Shown: positions 1 to 12,044, counted from the stretch's first letter. The stretch: DNA of 64,000 nucleotides from Cristatella mucedo (GCA_009760855.2 WPIO01000027.1:1616501-1680500), one strand, 5' to 3'. Numbers and translations are program-made. The notes: generated by a model not told the origin, from the sequence alone.

Positions 1-800
1 TCACCCACGATCGCTTCGCCGAGGACATCTTGTTCGACTAGTCCTTCTCAGACGAGCCACTCATCGGCTTTTGATTCCTGACTGACTGCTCCACTGCATT
101 CTCATTGCCAGGCTTCTCTATTCGTCCCAGCTGCAGCCCGAAAGGATTCTTCTGCGCTAGGAAAATAGCAGCGTGATATTTTGCAAGTCCTGTCTCAAGC
201 TGATTGAAGTGTGAGTTCGGTTCGACTAGGGAAACAATAACAAGCCAATGTCGCAAAAATTGCAAAAATCGCTCGCGTGCTCATATTGTCGCGAGTGCTG
301 ACTTAGGAGACTTTCAGCTGTCACAACTTCCCATCATCGTGCCCCATCGAACGTTGAGCGCTGCCAGGAAAAAGCAGACGCATCAAGCACCGACAGCTTG
401 CCCGTCCTCGCTCGACACATTGTCACGTCTTGTAGGCATGCTCCACCTAATCGGGTTTCTACTTGGCTTCACTAATGGACGAATCCAGCTCGGATAAGCC
501 GATCAGCTTACGGCCTTGACCGACTGTCAAAGAGAAGGTCAAGTACATGCATTCTATGGCCCGCTGGTCCGGTGGAAGCTATAATCCAAGAAAAGGCCCG
601 GAAATCTTGGATAACTGGCTGTTCTGCAGGCGCGTCATTGTCTGTTCATCAAAACATGAAAGTAAAAGTAGGTGAAGATAACCTAATTTGTAAGCATCGT
701 TTGCATGACAACCATAAGAGCTTTTGTTTATTTTATTATTCTTGCTCGTAGCGTGTAGTAAGGGACACCCTGCTGCAAAGCTCTCCAACTGCCGACTATG
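1..800. other. No recognised gene or repeat
   Basis: Short open frames exist on both strands (for example minus 38-265) but none shows a known domain, splice-site support or codon pattern that I would call a gene. Nothing repeats elsewhere in the window at recognisable identity. Confidence 0.4.
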
Positions 801-805
801 GCACA

Positions 806-1035
806 TCTTTTTCAGCAGTCCTGAACTGCTACTTCTATGCTACTCACTACCTCAACTGCTCTCCTAACTCTGCTATGCTTCCCACTTTCTCTTTGTTTCG
901 TGAGACGAAGTCTGTTGGCTACCGAATGCGTACCGAAAGCCGCTTAGGCTGTGAGTGCGCTATACACAACTCTCCTGCGTAACACCCACATGGTCTTTAT
1001 GACTTTGTGGAGTTACTGACGGAGATACATTACAA
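806..1035 (+). mobile_element. LINE family A, 3' end fragment
   Basis: The segment encodes the C-terminal tail also seen in the longer minus-strand copy at 19.2-20.0 kb: the peptide ETKSVGYRMRTESRLGCEC followed by a stop. It then shows the family A 3' UTR, which reads 'tttgtggagttactgacgga' near 1,004-1,023. The copy is 5'-truncated and carries no reverse transcriptase. It directly abuts an oppositely oriented family B fragment. Confidence 0.7.
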
Positions 1036-1705
1036 AGGAAACGCAATCGAATGGTGAGTGGTATCATGCTTGATAAGCAGCATGAATAGCATGGTTAGGG
1101 GTGATATGCACAGGGTCAGCATGTAAGTATGGTTAGTGGCAGCATGCACAGTGTCAACAAGCATAAGCACATAAAGGATGAATCACAGGGAGACACTAAA
1201 TGCTGTCGTAAATAGGTGTGTTTTTAATTTCTTTTTAAATGTGGCAAAGTCAGGGGATGTGACGGAAGTCGAGAGTGAGCTCCAGGCTTTGGGAGCATAC
1301 AAACTAAATGCACGGTCTCCAAAGGATTTGAGGTTTGTACGAGGTATTGGTAAGCAGTTCGCCGGGAGGCGATCGCCTCGAATACAGACACATAGGCTCG
1401 CTCGGCCCAGGCCTCAGGATTCCGAAAAGCAGGTGTTACGATGCTTGGCCTGGTGGGGAATAGATCTTATAGGTAGGCTGGAGCCAAAGAATGAAGGGAC
1501 CTAAAAGTGAGCGACAAAACTTTGAAGTTGATCCGTTGCTTGACTGGTAGCCAGTGCAGTTTGGCGAAAAGTGGTGTGATTTGACAACTGTGAAGCTCAC
1601 GATAGACGAGCCTACCTGCAGAGTTTTGCAGCAGCTGTAAGCGCCTGATTGCACATGCCGGTAGGCCAGCAAGCAGTTTAGCTCATCTAGATATAAGCAA
1701 ATGCA
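1036..1705 (-). mobile_element. LINE family B, 3' part
   Basis: This is the reverse complement of the family B C-terminal coding region and 3' UTR. Matching landmarks are the UTR words around 'agggtcagcatg' (1,110-1,121), the end of the coding region near 1,178, and the reverse-transcriptase C-terminal segment to about 1,700. Several frame breaks make it a dead 5'-truncated copy. Confidence 0.7.
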
Positions 1706-1729
1706 ATTCATTTATATAGCGTGCGTTAG

Positions 1730-2780
1730 TCGTTCTGAAAGAATCAGTGAATAAGTGCAGAATGAGCCAATGAGTGCTCAGCTAAGGGACAAACTACTTT
1801 ATCAAGCCTACACTACATACAACGAAATGAAAAGATACTCTCTGGCCAGGCGCATTCACAGCCGGCTGCTATGCTCTGAGTTGCTGCAAAGTTGAGATTC
1901 AAAGCGGATACGGACTTTTTCATTGAGGAAACGATTTCACAGGTAAGCATGATGTCGCAATCGCTGAGAAGGAGAATGAAACTCAGTTCTTCCATGTATT
2001 GTTGTTATGTGAGCCTGCTGCTTCTGCTATTGTAATTAGCACAGCAGCATCGGCCACTGATGTATGCCCCATCTGCAACAGGTGGTTGGGCAATTGACTC
2101 GGTGCAGCGTCCGCAGCCTTTGATGTAAGCATACGGCCCACCACAGATGCACTCCCTTATCTGTGGTGAGTCAGTCAGCTCGTGTATGTACCTGCTGAGG
2201 GAATGAAGATCGAGTCCCGTTCGCCGCTCACGCTCATGGTTCCGTGAGACTCCACAAGAACAGCCGCCGCCAGAGACACTGTCGCACAACATTGTCTACA
2301 ATAATTTGCTCTAGTTTTGAGAGCGTTGTGGGTATCTCATGAGATAGGATTGCATCCAGAGTCAATTACGAACCTCAAGCAAGCGTTTAGTGCAGCAGGC
2401 ACGACGGCCAGTGAAACTGTGGATATGCCATCGCTATCGCGTGGTTTCGCCCCCATCCGACGTTCTGTCCGCCCGGCGGGCGCGCTCCTCGCTGGCACGT
2501 GACGTGCTCCTTGACGCGAAATTCACTTTCTGCCTGTGCGTCGGCCTGTACGCATGCTATCCATTCTCCTCTCTCTTATCACCACGTGCTTCGGAGCAGC
2601 ACGCACGGCGGCTACTACGCTAGTACGTACACTCATTCGCTTGCATTGCTCGCGTACGATACGATACAGCCGTCGTCGACAACGCGACAACTCGCTTGTG
2701 GGGCATCGCTCTTCGTCGCGCCGCCATCGCACGCCCACGAGCCCTTACAAAACTATGGGTTCAGGTGATTAATTGAATCC
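1730..2780. other. Unassigned sequence, GC-rich between 2.4 and 2.75 kb
   Basis: No recognised gene. From about 2,400 to 2,750 the base composition becomes distinctly GC-rich with many CpG steps, unlike the AT-rich surroundings. This could be the upstream part of the LTR-like element that follows or an unrelated GC island. A cysteine-rich open frame on the minus strand (2,005-2,292) has no other support. Confidence 0.3.
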
Positions 2781-3132
2781 GACTCGATACCGCGACGGCT
2801 GTAAATCTGCATTCAGGCGGCGGTTTTCCTCCTGATAGACGTCAATTTTTCATTTAATTAGGACGTTTACACGACAGATCTAATCCCCTAACGACAGATT
2901 TGATGGCCGACTTAGTCCGCCTGTGGCTATTTTGATTTTATAACACTGTCGTTGGTTTATGGGCTGTTGTGATTTATGGCTGTGATATATAAGTAACGGG
3001 CGGCAGAGGCCCGGGAAGTAACTCACGACATCGGACTAGGCAGTCGCGTACTGGCCCGCTGCGGCGTCCGCGTGAATAAACGTCTTTGAGCCTACTTCGG
3101 TGTTCTGCGTTGTGTCGCGTACTTGCAGTTGG
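2780..3132 (+). mobile_element. LTR-like segment (possible solo LTR)
   Basis: The segment has the layout of an LTR promoter and transcript end. A TATA-like 'gatatataagtaa' lies near 2,983, a GC-rich start region follows, 'gaataaacg' supplies an AATAAA signal near 3,074, and a short GT-rich stretch ends in 'gtacttgca' near 3,130. I see no second copy, target-site duplication or internal gag-pol. The ends are therefore estimates and the call is tentative. Confidence 0.3.
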
Positions 3133-3309
3133 GAATAATGTCAAACTACACCGCCCACAGCTCGTACTCTAATGCGGAGACTGGTATGAAAGAGCGTTTC
3201 GCCAGAAAGACGCCAAGCCAAAACTGGCAGATGTTGAGCTCGCCGCTGCAGTCACCGTTTAGAGAAGTATGAGAAGAATATAAATAGAATGAATTTTTTT
3301 AAAGCTTTA

Positions 3310-3400
3310 CGGGGAAGAAACAAAGTGCCTTGAAAGAGAGTGAGTTCTCCGAGGGCGCTATATCGTGTATTATTAATATTATTATTATGGCAGTACCAAG
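3310..3400 (+). mobile_element. LINE family B 3' hairpin and ATT tail
   Basis: The short fragment holds the family B terminal hairpin ('gagttctccgagggcgcta' type) followed by an ATT-rich tail at 3,370-3,390. No coding part is left. Confidence 0.6.
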
Positions 3401-4139
3401 TAATGTGCGCCGTTACGGGTGTGCGGGTGCTTAGTGCTAAGTAATGTACGGCGTTACTAGTTTATGTAGAAAAGGCTGAAGCATTGGTTTACAGCGCACA
3501 ACCATTCAAGGACTTGCTCTGACCGAGTCAATATACCCGAGCCTACGAACGATGACCGTGTTTTTTTATTTTGGCCGTGGGGTGGAGGTGACGAGCCCCG
3601 GGATTGTGAATGGTCGGCTTAACCATCGAGGAGCCAAAAAGTTGAGGCCAACTCTTCTTCTGGTGAGTCTGCAGAGTCTCTTCCCCCAAACGTTGTGACG
3701 TATGATGACGCGTTAGCTTAATTCTGTGCGAAATCTGTCCGAAATCTGCGGGAAAGCGTGCCGTGTAGTCCGCAGCTGTAAGTAGTACGAGCATGAGCAG
3801 TAGCTGCATCTGCCACACCATGGACAACCCCAGCCTCTTAGTGCTTTCAACCCGTGAATTACATTATGTTTCCACGTTGCTTGTATTGATGCACATCAAA
3901 TTTTTCAATGTATTTTTTTGCCAAGTGGGGACGATTTAAATCGAGCTTAGTCTAGATATAAGTATTCAGGCGTGCCTACCAAGTAAGTTATTTCTTCATT
4001 CACGCCGCATTTGCCTTTATATGCTGGTGAGCTTTACTGCTGAGCAGCATTAAGTTTGCTACAGAATCTCCAATGTTATTTTCTGTTGCTTGGAATGGCC
4101 AAAAACTTTCATGGAACGAACTAATACATCTCAACAGAG
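3400..4139. other. No recognised feature
   Basis: AT-rich intergenic sequence. I see no domain-bearing reading frame, RNA gene or repeat family shared with the rest of the window. Confidence 0.35.
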
Positions 4140-5475
4140 CGCTTGCTACGCGACAAGCAGGCGAGCGTACAGGCAGCCCAAATGTAGCCAAAAGCGCAGT
4201 TTATCGGCTTGGTTCAATGCGGACGCTTTGTTATCAGTTAAGCGAGAAATGTTCACACGACAGTACTGCCTAAGTGAAGTAAACTAAAGTACTTAGCTGT
4301 TTCTGCTGTAGTCGGATTCAATACTGGAAGCTGGCGATCACTTGCGTCCAAGCACCGCAATGGCTCGATCGTGTTTGTCTGGGCGACAAACCACCAAGCC
4401 TGCGCTTAACGTCACACCCAGATCGTCGGGCACTTTCGCTGCCCTGCCCTTACTGGCCTGAGTAACCACAAGCAATTTCGAATGAGAAATCTAAATGTGA
4501 GCGACACCAAGCAACGCATAGTCTATTTTAAATGGATCGTTATTGATTTCCGTATTTTCTTAGGCCGTTGCCGCACATTGCCCTCGCGTGTACGTTCACG
4601 ATTGGTTGAAAGGATGCGGTTGCACTTTTAACACAGTACAATGTTGCGCAAGAAAAATTGGATATTCTTTCACCAGCTTTGCTTGTAATTATAACAAACA
4701 ATCATAGATTACTGTATTTTCTCGGGCAATTGCCGTCGATTGCCACGCATTGCCTAAGGTTGAATGTGCAAAATGACAGTATGTGTGTGCACCTACAGTG
4801 AGCCTCAGGAAGAAGGACAATTGCAAATTCAAACAGTCAATTTCCAGCAAATTTGAAACAGATTGTGGTAGAGGCCGGACAATTTCCGTCGATTGCCGTG
4901 CATTTTCCTCGATTGTGCCTTTGTCGACTGTTAAAAAAAATGTGGCTGCAGTTTTAATGCAGTGTAGTGCAATACGCGAGAAAGGTGTGATCTTGTCTCA
5001 GCAACTGTTGATCCATTTGTAACTGACTGTTATGGATAGGCATATTTTCCCTGGCTATTGCCGTCAATTGCCGTGCATTGCCGTCGATTGAACGCGCACA
5101 ATGGGTAAAAACCTTGCTCGCAAACAGGTACATGTCACGTGGAATGAGAGTTGCAGTTTATTGCAGACAACCTTGTCAATTTTTTACGGATTTCGCTATC
5201 GGCCCCTAGCATTGCTGTGGATTGCCGTGCATTGCTTACAGTTAACGAGCCTAATGTCTTGAAAAGGCCACGGTTTTACTTTGGACGCAGTGGGATTTTA
5301 TATTTTTGTGACAATTGAGGCTTCCTCGCTGCCAATGTCTCTTCAATTTCAAACTTGCCTGGAATTGGGGTATTGGCCCGGGACATTGCTGTCGATTGCC
5401 ATTCATTGCTCGCGATTGTATGTGCGCGATTGGTTGAAAGGATTTGATTGCGATATCTCATTTAAACGCAGGTGC

Positions 5476-5568
5476 TGTGACAAGTAAGATAAATTTGATC
5501 TTGGCCCAGTCACTAACACTGGCGGTGTGACAGGTAAGACAAATTTGATCTTGGCCCAGTCACTTCCC
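5476..5568. repeat. Two-copy short tandem duplication inside the ATTGC block
   Basis: Two adjacent copies of a roughly 45-bp unit share 'aaatttgatcttggcccagt' with one or two differences. It is a local duplication within the larger repeat block. Confidence 0.7.
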
Positions 5569-5679
5569 AGCGATTTGCGATGGATCATTATGGATTGCCG
5601 TATTTGCCAGTGCCATTGCCGTTGATTGCCACGCACTGCCCAAGATTGAGCGGTCAGAGCTGGTTCAAAGGGTAAAAAG

Positions 5680-6416
5680 TATGTGTGTGTACCCAGGCTA
5701 GGTTCGGTTGGCTGGGACGGGTCCGCTGTAATGTGGTACGGGTCACCGGCTAAGCCGGGTCTGACCTACGGGCATGGCCGGATGTGCGGTGACGAGAGGT
5801 CACCGGGGGTCTTGGGTAAGAAAATTGGCCTAGTAAGTCCTGATGCTGATGGCTCCCGGTCTCGCCGAGTTATGCAGCTGGATAGGTGCAGGCGTGCTCC
5901 GGTGATGCGGCCCCTCACGCAAGACGAGTGCCCAAGGCCTGAGCTGAGCTGGATAGCTCGCTCGTTGTGATTTGTATAATCCGAGTTCCCCATGTAGCGT
6001 GTTCGTGGCCCCCGTGAGTTGGTGTCTTTCGGCGGAAGCTCTCGGCTGTGGTAGACGTCGACTCCGACTTACTAGGCAGTTACTCAGCTAGCTGGATCTT
6101 TTACGGCGTACGCTTGTACTATTGGAACGGAGTCGGTACAACGGCGGGACTGTGGAAGCCGACTGACCAACTAACACATTTGTTCGAGCTTGCGTCGTCG
6201 TCTTACACCCCTATAGTGTACTTTGTATACGACCCTCCCTGTAGACCTGTTTAGTTCTCCTGTTGTTGTTGGCGCATGCGATATTATAAAGAGGCTTAAT
6301 CTGAAGGTCGCTCGTTTTACCCTAGTTCAGCGGCATGGCCAGCTGCGGAGTGGCCTGAGTATGGCAGCGCTTGGCGGGAATAAACCTCTGACCCCTGGAT
6401 TCTCGGCTACATGTGC
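5680..6416 (+). mobile_element. LTR-like insertion inside the ATTGC block
   Basis: The ATTGC array stops near 5,680 and resumes near 6,417. The intervening 735 bp is GC-richer and unrelated to the array. It begins with a TGTGTG run and ends near 'acatgtgca', consistent with TG...CA termini. It contains a TATA-like 'attataaagagg' at about 6,283 and 'gaataaacctctg' at about 6,380. This is the pattern of a solo LTR. I cannot see a clean target-site duplication, so exact ends and class are uncertain. Confidence 0.4.
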
Positions 6417-7639
6417 ACGCAGTGTTGTGTTACGTGGAACTAGAATTGGAGCTTGATGCAGCCAATCTCTAGTCGATTTGCCACGGATTTCGGTATTGGT
6501 CCCTGCCATTGCTGTGCATTGCTAACAATTAACGTGCAAAATAGCTTGTAAGTCCTACGATTTCACTTTTAGCATAGCACAAAGAAATGTGAAATGCGAT
6601 GACAATTGGCAGTTCGTGCAGCCAATTTGTGGTCGACTTGCCACGGATTGTAGTGGATTGCTGCTTCGAGCCGAGCCGTTGCCATAGATTGCCATGCATT
6701 GTCTGAGATTGCACAAGCGAAATTGCTTAAAATGATTAGGTTAACTTTAATTAGTGTTCTTTGTAATATGCATTCAAAATTGGAGCACTGTGAAACCGAT
6801 TTCAGGGCATTTTGCATCAGATTGCTGTAGATCGCCTATTGGCCCGAGCCATTGCAGTCAATTGCAGTGCATTGCTGTCGAATGGTCGAGGAAATTATAG
6901 TGAAATTGTGCGATTACACAATAACCAAAAATTAGAGCAACGTGCAATTATTATTAGAGCTTAAAGTGTACGTATGCTGGTCGTTTTGCGGCGGGCTGCG
7001 GTAGATTGACGTACTGGCCCGGGTAGTTGCAGTCGATTGCAGTGCATTGGCGCAGAATAATCGAGGCAGTTACAGTGAAGTTATGCGATTACACAATAAC
7101 CGAAGAGTAGAGCAGCGTGCACTCATAACTAAAGCTTCTAGTGTGCGCATTTTGGTCGCTCTGTGGTAGATAGCAGCGGATTTCGGCGGATTGATATCTA
7201 TTGAGGTATGGGGCTGGGCCGTTGCAGTTGACTGCAATTCATTGCATGAGAACTCATGTGCACAATGGAGCGAAATTGTGTGAGTGCACTTTGAACTGAG
7301 TCTAGTCCTATAAGCAATGTCAATTAGAGCTTCGTGAGGGTGATTTGAGGATGATTTGCAGTGGAATAGAGTGGATCTCGCGTAGTTTCCCAGATCATTC
7401 AGGCGATTGCCACCCATTGCCACAGTGCGAGGATGCACAATTTTTTTCATTTTACTTGGTTGTGCACACAGCAAGGCACACTTTGATATGCAACAGAAAC
7501 TGGAGCTGGGAGAAATCTATTTCGATTTCCTATGCGGTGGATTCGGTGGATTGAAGTGAACTTCGGTATTGGCCCGGGTTACTGCAGTCGATTGCAGGGC
7601 ATTGCACGAGAACGGCCGTACTAATGCAAATGAAATTTT

Positions 7640-9220
7640 GTAATCGCAACTGTCGCTAGGTGTGCTGTCATATGCAATAAAAAAAGATCTTTTCGAACAG
7701 GATTTCTTTTGTTGCACCGTGGAATGGAGTGGATTACAGTGGATTGCGGTGGATTTCGATATTGGCCTGGGCCACTGCAATCTTATTTCAGTGGACTACG
7801 TGAGAACGAATGAGCGGAATTTCGCAAACATTTCTGGGTAAATTGTACGTGTAGCGTATTTTTATATTCCAAAAGTTTGGAAGCTTTGCGCAGGTGACTT
7901 GTGGTGGATTTGACGGAAACTAGAATGGATTGTAGTGTATTGCGGTGGATTTCGGTACAGGTGTCTGGCGTCAAAGCTCATATGCGTAAGTGCACGCGCA
8001 CGCTGTGACATGAGATTTTGTGGACACATAAAATCAAACGTGTAATACAATACTATTACAGCATTTGAGCTAGGCAACGTTAATGTCTGGTCGACGTTAG
8101 CCTGATAAGAGTAGATCGTGGCTGATTGTGGTAATTCGTCGAACCCCTCTGGCATACGGATTCGACGAATTACCGAAATCCACCTGAATCCGCTCTAATT
8201 AGGCTAACATCAACCAGACATTGGCGGTGCCGAGCTCATATTTTACGCTGATATTGTAGTACTCGTTTGATTGTAGCTGTCTACCGAATTTAATGTCGGT
8301 GGGCGCACGCACACGTTTGCAAATGAGCTTTCACGCTGAATGCCCGTACAGCAATCAACCGCAATCCATTCTAGCTCCCGTCAAATTCACCACAAATCAG
8401 CTGCGAACAGCTCCAAAAAGTTTGGAATATCCAACTATGCTACACGCTTAATGTACGCAGACAATTTCTCGCGATTCCACTCATGCAGTCTCACAAAGTG
8501 CACTGAAATAACATTGCAGTGGCCCAGGTCAATACCGCAACTAAAGAAATCCTTTTCGAAAAGCTCCTCTTTTGATTGCACAAATTGTGTTGCACACATT
8601 GTTGCACATTGTTGCACACAGCACACATTGACAGCTATGACTCTACTATATTGGCCTTGGCTACTGCAGTCGATTGCAGCACAATGCACGAGAACTGCAG
8701 TGCCAATGCAAGTGAAATTTTTTCAAGTACAATTGTCGCAGAGTGTGCTGTCATATGCAATAAAAAAAATGAGCTCTTCAAAAAGTACTTCTTTCGTTGC
8801 ACGGTGGAATGCAATCGATTGCGGTGGATTGTTGTGTTGGCCTAGGCGACTGCAGTGTTATTTCAGTCGACTTCGTGAGAATGCGTGAACGGAATCGCGA
8901 GAAATTTCCTGGGTACATTGTATGTGTAGCAAAGTTTGATATTCCAAACTTTTTGGAGCTGGACAGCTGATTTGTGGCGAATTTGTCGTGAACTAGAATG
9001 CATTGCTTTGGATTACGGTACAGGCGTCAGGCGTCAAAGCTCATTTGCATACGTTCGCGTACGCGAAGCGACATGGCATTTAGTAGATAGATAAAATCAA
9101 ACGTGTGCTACAATATCAGTGCAAAAGTTGAGCTCGGCAACGCTAATGTCTGGTCAATGTTAACCTCACTAGAGTGGGTTGCGGTAGATTTCGACGGATT
9201 GAGGTAATTTGTCGAACCCC
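7640..9220. repeat. Fold-back triplet of a roughly 430-bp unit
   Basis: A unit running to 'ggtaattcgtcgaacccc' (end near 8,146) is followed within about 15 bp by its own reverse complement, which starts 'attcgacgaattaccg' (8,160) and runs to about 8,590. A third, direct copy runs from about 8,740 to 'ggtaatttgtcgaacccc' (end near 9,219). The inverted pair at 8,160-9,219 has the form of a fold-back or MITE-like element with long arms and a middle of about 150 bp. The 7.64-8.59 kb pair is a near-perfect-centre palindrome. Confidence 0.65.
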
Positions 9221-9519
9221 AAGATCGCAAGATTCCGGTATTGAATCTGACTATAGCAGGAACAGCTATGTACGTACTGTATTTTACTTAGGCAGTACCA
9301 CCGTTTTAAAATTCCTCGCGTAACTGATAACAATCAGCTCGTTCGCATTAAAGCCTAACCAATAAACTGCACTTTTGGCTATTTTTGGCTGTCTGTACGC
9401 TCACCTGCTTGCCTCGCGGCTATCTTTTCCACATTGCCAGTGCTAGCTCTGAGCTTTTTAAATAACATTCGTTATTAATAAGTATATTTTTTAAACAAGT
9501 GACAAAAAATCGTGTTTTT

Positions 9520-9648
9520 GTGGGGATGGAACAGATTAATGGCATTTCAGTTCATTTTAATGGGAAACATTGATTTGACATACAAGTAATTTAAGTTACG
9601 AGCTTCATCATGGAATAAAACTCGTCAGCCAAGATACCACTGTATAGC
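9520..9648 (-). mobile_element. Terminal inverted repeat resembling Tc1/mariner-Tigger ends
   Basis: Read on the minus strand, the segment begins TA-CAGTGGTATCTTGGCTGA and contains a run ending in 'cattaatctgttcc'. This layout is typical of pogo/Tigger-like terminal repeats inserted at TA. It lies just outside the right arm of the ATTGC block and may be that element's outer end. No matching left end is seen near 4 kb and no transposase is present. Confidence 0.35.
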
Positions 9649-9761
9649 TAATGTTAATTTTGTTGTTTTCGCCAATACACATAACGATGGTTCCATCGGT
9701 CCGTAAGAATAATCAATCAATACGCTTTGCTACAGATAAATCTCGTAGCAGTGGAGGCATA

Positions 9762-9885
9762 ACTCCCCAACCCTAATGCTGCAGTGGGCCATAAAGAGTC
9801 GGCCACCTAAGGACTTGAACTCTTCTACTCGGGTTGTGAAAAGCAAGTGCCTTATCTCTTGGCTAAGTACCATTCTTTAGCTCTC
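9762..9885 (-). mobile_element. tRNA-derived SINE, head fragment
   Basis: On the minus strand the tRNA-like head is visible: an A-box region in 'tagccaagagataaggca' and a B-box 'gagttcaagtcc', followed by 'ggcccactgcag'. The same layout recurs at 26.3, 38.7, 51.8 and 56.8 kb. It is a mobile-element copy and not a functional tRNA gene. Confidence 0.55.
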
Positions 9886-9889
9886 CGAA

Positions 9890-10430
9890 TGAACGTACAG
9901 TGACATTATGATGCACTATTGAGATATTTGCTGTAGCTGTCTTAGCTTCGCTGACATATGCGTCCCAGATAGACAGTCCAATTATGCTGTGTTGCGGGAG
10001 TGATTAAACTGGTGGTGCCTTGATTTTTCCTGTAGCTCTAAAAGGCCAAGTGATCGCACAAAATTTAGATTTAGGGAAGCTGCTGAGCCGAATGAAAATA
10101 AGATCGCTATACAGCCTCTGGCTGCACTAGAATGCATTGCACCCTAATTATTCTCGTATGTAAACTCAGGCACTAACGGGTAGTGCAAATCTGAAAGTGC
10201 ACAAATATTAATAATTCTAATCGGAAATCTTGTATTTTATTTGAAGGAAGCAAGCTTTCTAAAAGAGTGTAAATAAACGAAAAAACTAGCCAAATTATCA
10301 GGGGAATGCGTAATGCTACATACAAAACCGGATAGCTCAAATATTAGTCTATAATTGTCACATATTTTTGCGTTAATTTGATTTAGAGTTGCAACCTTTT
10401 AGAAACCTTTTAGATACCACTGTATAGAGC
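9890..10430. other. No recognised feature
   Basis: AT-rich sequence without a supported gene. The word 'agataccactgtatag' near 10,413 echoes the terminal repeat at 9.64 kb, but nothing else around it does. Confidence 0.3.
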
Positions 10431-11720
10431 TAAATTTTGAGCAAAAAAAGAGAGCAGCAAACGACCGAGGACGTACCCTTGAGAGACTTCACATTTGACT
10501 AGTCTTGTGGATGAGACCTAATCCCACACGGAAATACGATTTAAACCATGCTAATGCCTCATCTACCAGACCGACCGTTATTCTCAATCGTATAAAAAGG
10601 ATATCGGGATCAACAGTATCAAACGAAGTTGGTAGACATAGCAGTGATATTGCAGTGACATTTCCTTCATCGTTGCTAAGTAAGCTGTCATTAGTTACAT
10701 GGAGGAGAACTGTTGCAGTGAAGTGCTGCCGCATGAATCCGGCTTAAATTGTTCTGTAATTTCATTTTTTTAGTGCGTGCTACTATGTGCTTAGTGACAA
10801 TTTTTTCAAGAATCTGTGACAAAAAGCCAGTTTAGAAAGGCCTTACTTGTGGAACTGATTGTACTGCCTCGTGTTGCCATAATCGCCACGCTCTGAGCTA
10901 CTGTAAGAGCGGTGACTGGGTCTTGCCCTCCTTTTGACTTAGTATATCCTCCACTGCTGCTGCTGCTTCCGCCGCCGAATCGCTGTCCTCCGGAGGCAGG
11001 AAAGAAGGGAAACCGTTCGTTTGCGCGGACCTCGGTACCTAATTTAGGCTTTGTAAGTGTCGGTCTAACTATGGCTGATTTGAAGAACTTGCGTACAGCC
11101 TCTTTTTTCTGGAGAATCATGAAAAATCTTGGTTATGGCTGCGCTCAGTTTTTCTGCCAGCGAAGACCACGGATATGACGTTAGAGGATCTTCAGGAGAC
11201 GAGCTCTTTTAACTAGACCTTATTAAGGTAGCCACATCGCATACAGAAATCTAGGTAACTCTTTTAATAAACCTCATTGGTTAATATTCACCAATTGACA
11301 TTTGTCTGATGGGGCTTTGTAGAGGCACGAATGTGCACAATTGTTTCAATGAAGAATGCTGAAGACATTTCAGCCGAGCCGTTAATATCTGGAGAGTGAA
11401 ACCTCTCAGTATTGGCCAGCAAATTGTGTAAGGTCTTATACATCTAGTTTGGTTCTGACTGGCAGGACTTAAGTTATCGTGTAAAAAAAGATCCCCTGGC
11501 TTTTCTAAGCTTCCGGGTGTAGACTCGAGGCAAGGCTTTGAAATTTACTAGATCTTCATTAGACCCAGACTTCTTACAAACGGCATTCAAGCCTACGCTT
11601 AACACGTCGCATGTTCTGCAGTTTTTTCGTAGATTGAAAGGAATCTCCACGAATCTGTGCAAGGACGTAATGCACGGAAGCATGCTTGTCAAGAGCACTC
11701 ATAAGTGTCACGTTCACTGC
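10430..11720 (-). mobile_element. LINE family A, reverse-transcriptase fragment
   Basis: The minus strand encodes, with frameshifts, the region before the reverse transcriptase (about 11,720-11,230), the linker (about 11,120-10,810) and the start of the reverse transcriptase (10,734-10,440). Visible motifs are TSFDTVDPDILFIRLR, equivalent to the conserved AFDT-VDH block, and a degraded Q-G-L-G block near 10,450. Matching sequence lies at 35.7-36.8 kb. The 3' half of the element is missing, so this is a rearranged pseudo-copy. Confidence 0.65.
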
Positions 11721-12044
11721 ATCAGTGAGTTCACTACATCAGTGATACCCTCACGTCATCATTGAGGGTATCAAGGCTGTCCCTCGAGTTTTGGTGCAGA
11801 TCAAGAAGACCAGCTTCGCATAAAGATTTCAAAATTTTATCTCGGCCAGTGCTTTTATAAGTTACGTCGCTGGACAAACTCGACTCTACCCCGGACGTAA
11901 AAAAGAGCAGGATCAGTAAACGAGACCGGACATTAATCCGAGAGGGTCAGGCGCACACAACAAGAAAAGAAAGCGGTCATCCTGTGGCAGACATCCTTTG
12001 TGATAAAACTCATTCTTATGTGCCAAACTCATTTTTGAATTGCA

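Larger units (their letters stand above)
4140..9440. repeat. 5.3-kb ATTGC-rich tandem-repeat block bounded by inverted repeats
   Basis: From about 4.35 kb to 9.2 kb, degenerate units of roughly 150-200 bp follow one another. Each contains a core like 'gccgtcgattgccatgcatt' next to 'tattggcccgggcc' and then a 'gcacaatg..aaatt' segment. Cores lie near 4,565, 4,730, 5,060, 5,390, 5,610, 6,500, 6,690, 6,850, 7,030, 7,210, 7,580 and 8,660. The left boundary (about 4,140-4,345) matches the reverse complement of the right boundary (about 9,220-9,440). Shared words in plus-strand sense at the left are 'caagcaggcgagcgtacagg' and 'agtactgcctaagtgaagta'. The block looks like a large non-autonomous DNA transposon or satellite-bearing element. 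It has no coding capacity that I recognise. Confidence 0.6.

Noticed and set aside
2005-2292. Cysteine-rich 95-residue minus-strand frame
   Set aside because: There are many cysteines, but no signal peptide, no spacing typical of a known knot or EGF motif, and no clear splice sites. I cannot support it as a gene.
8340-8888. 182-residue plus-strand open frame
   Set aside because: It lies within the inverted repeat of the ATTGC block, and its peptide is just a translation of repeat units.
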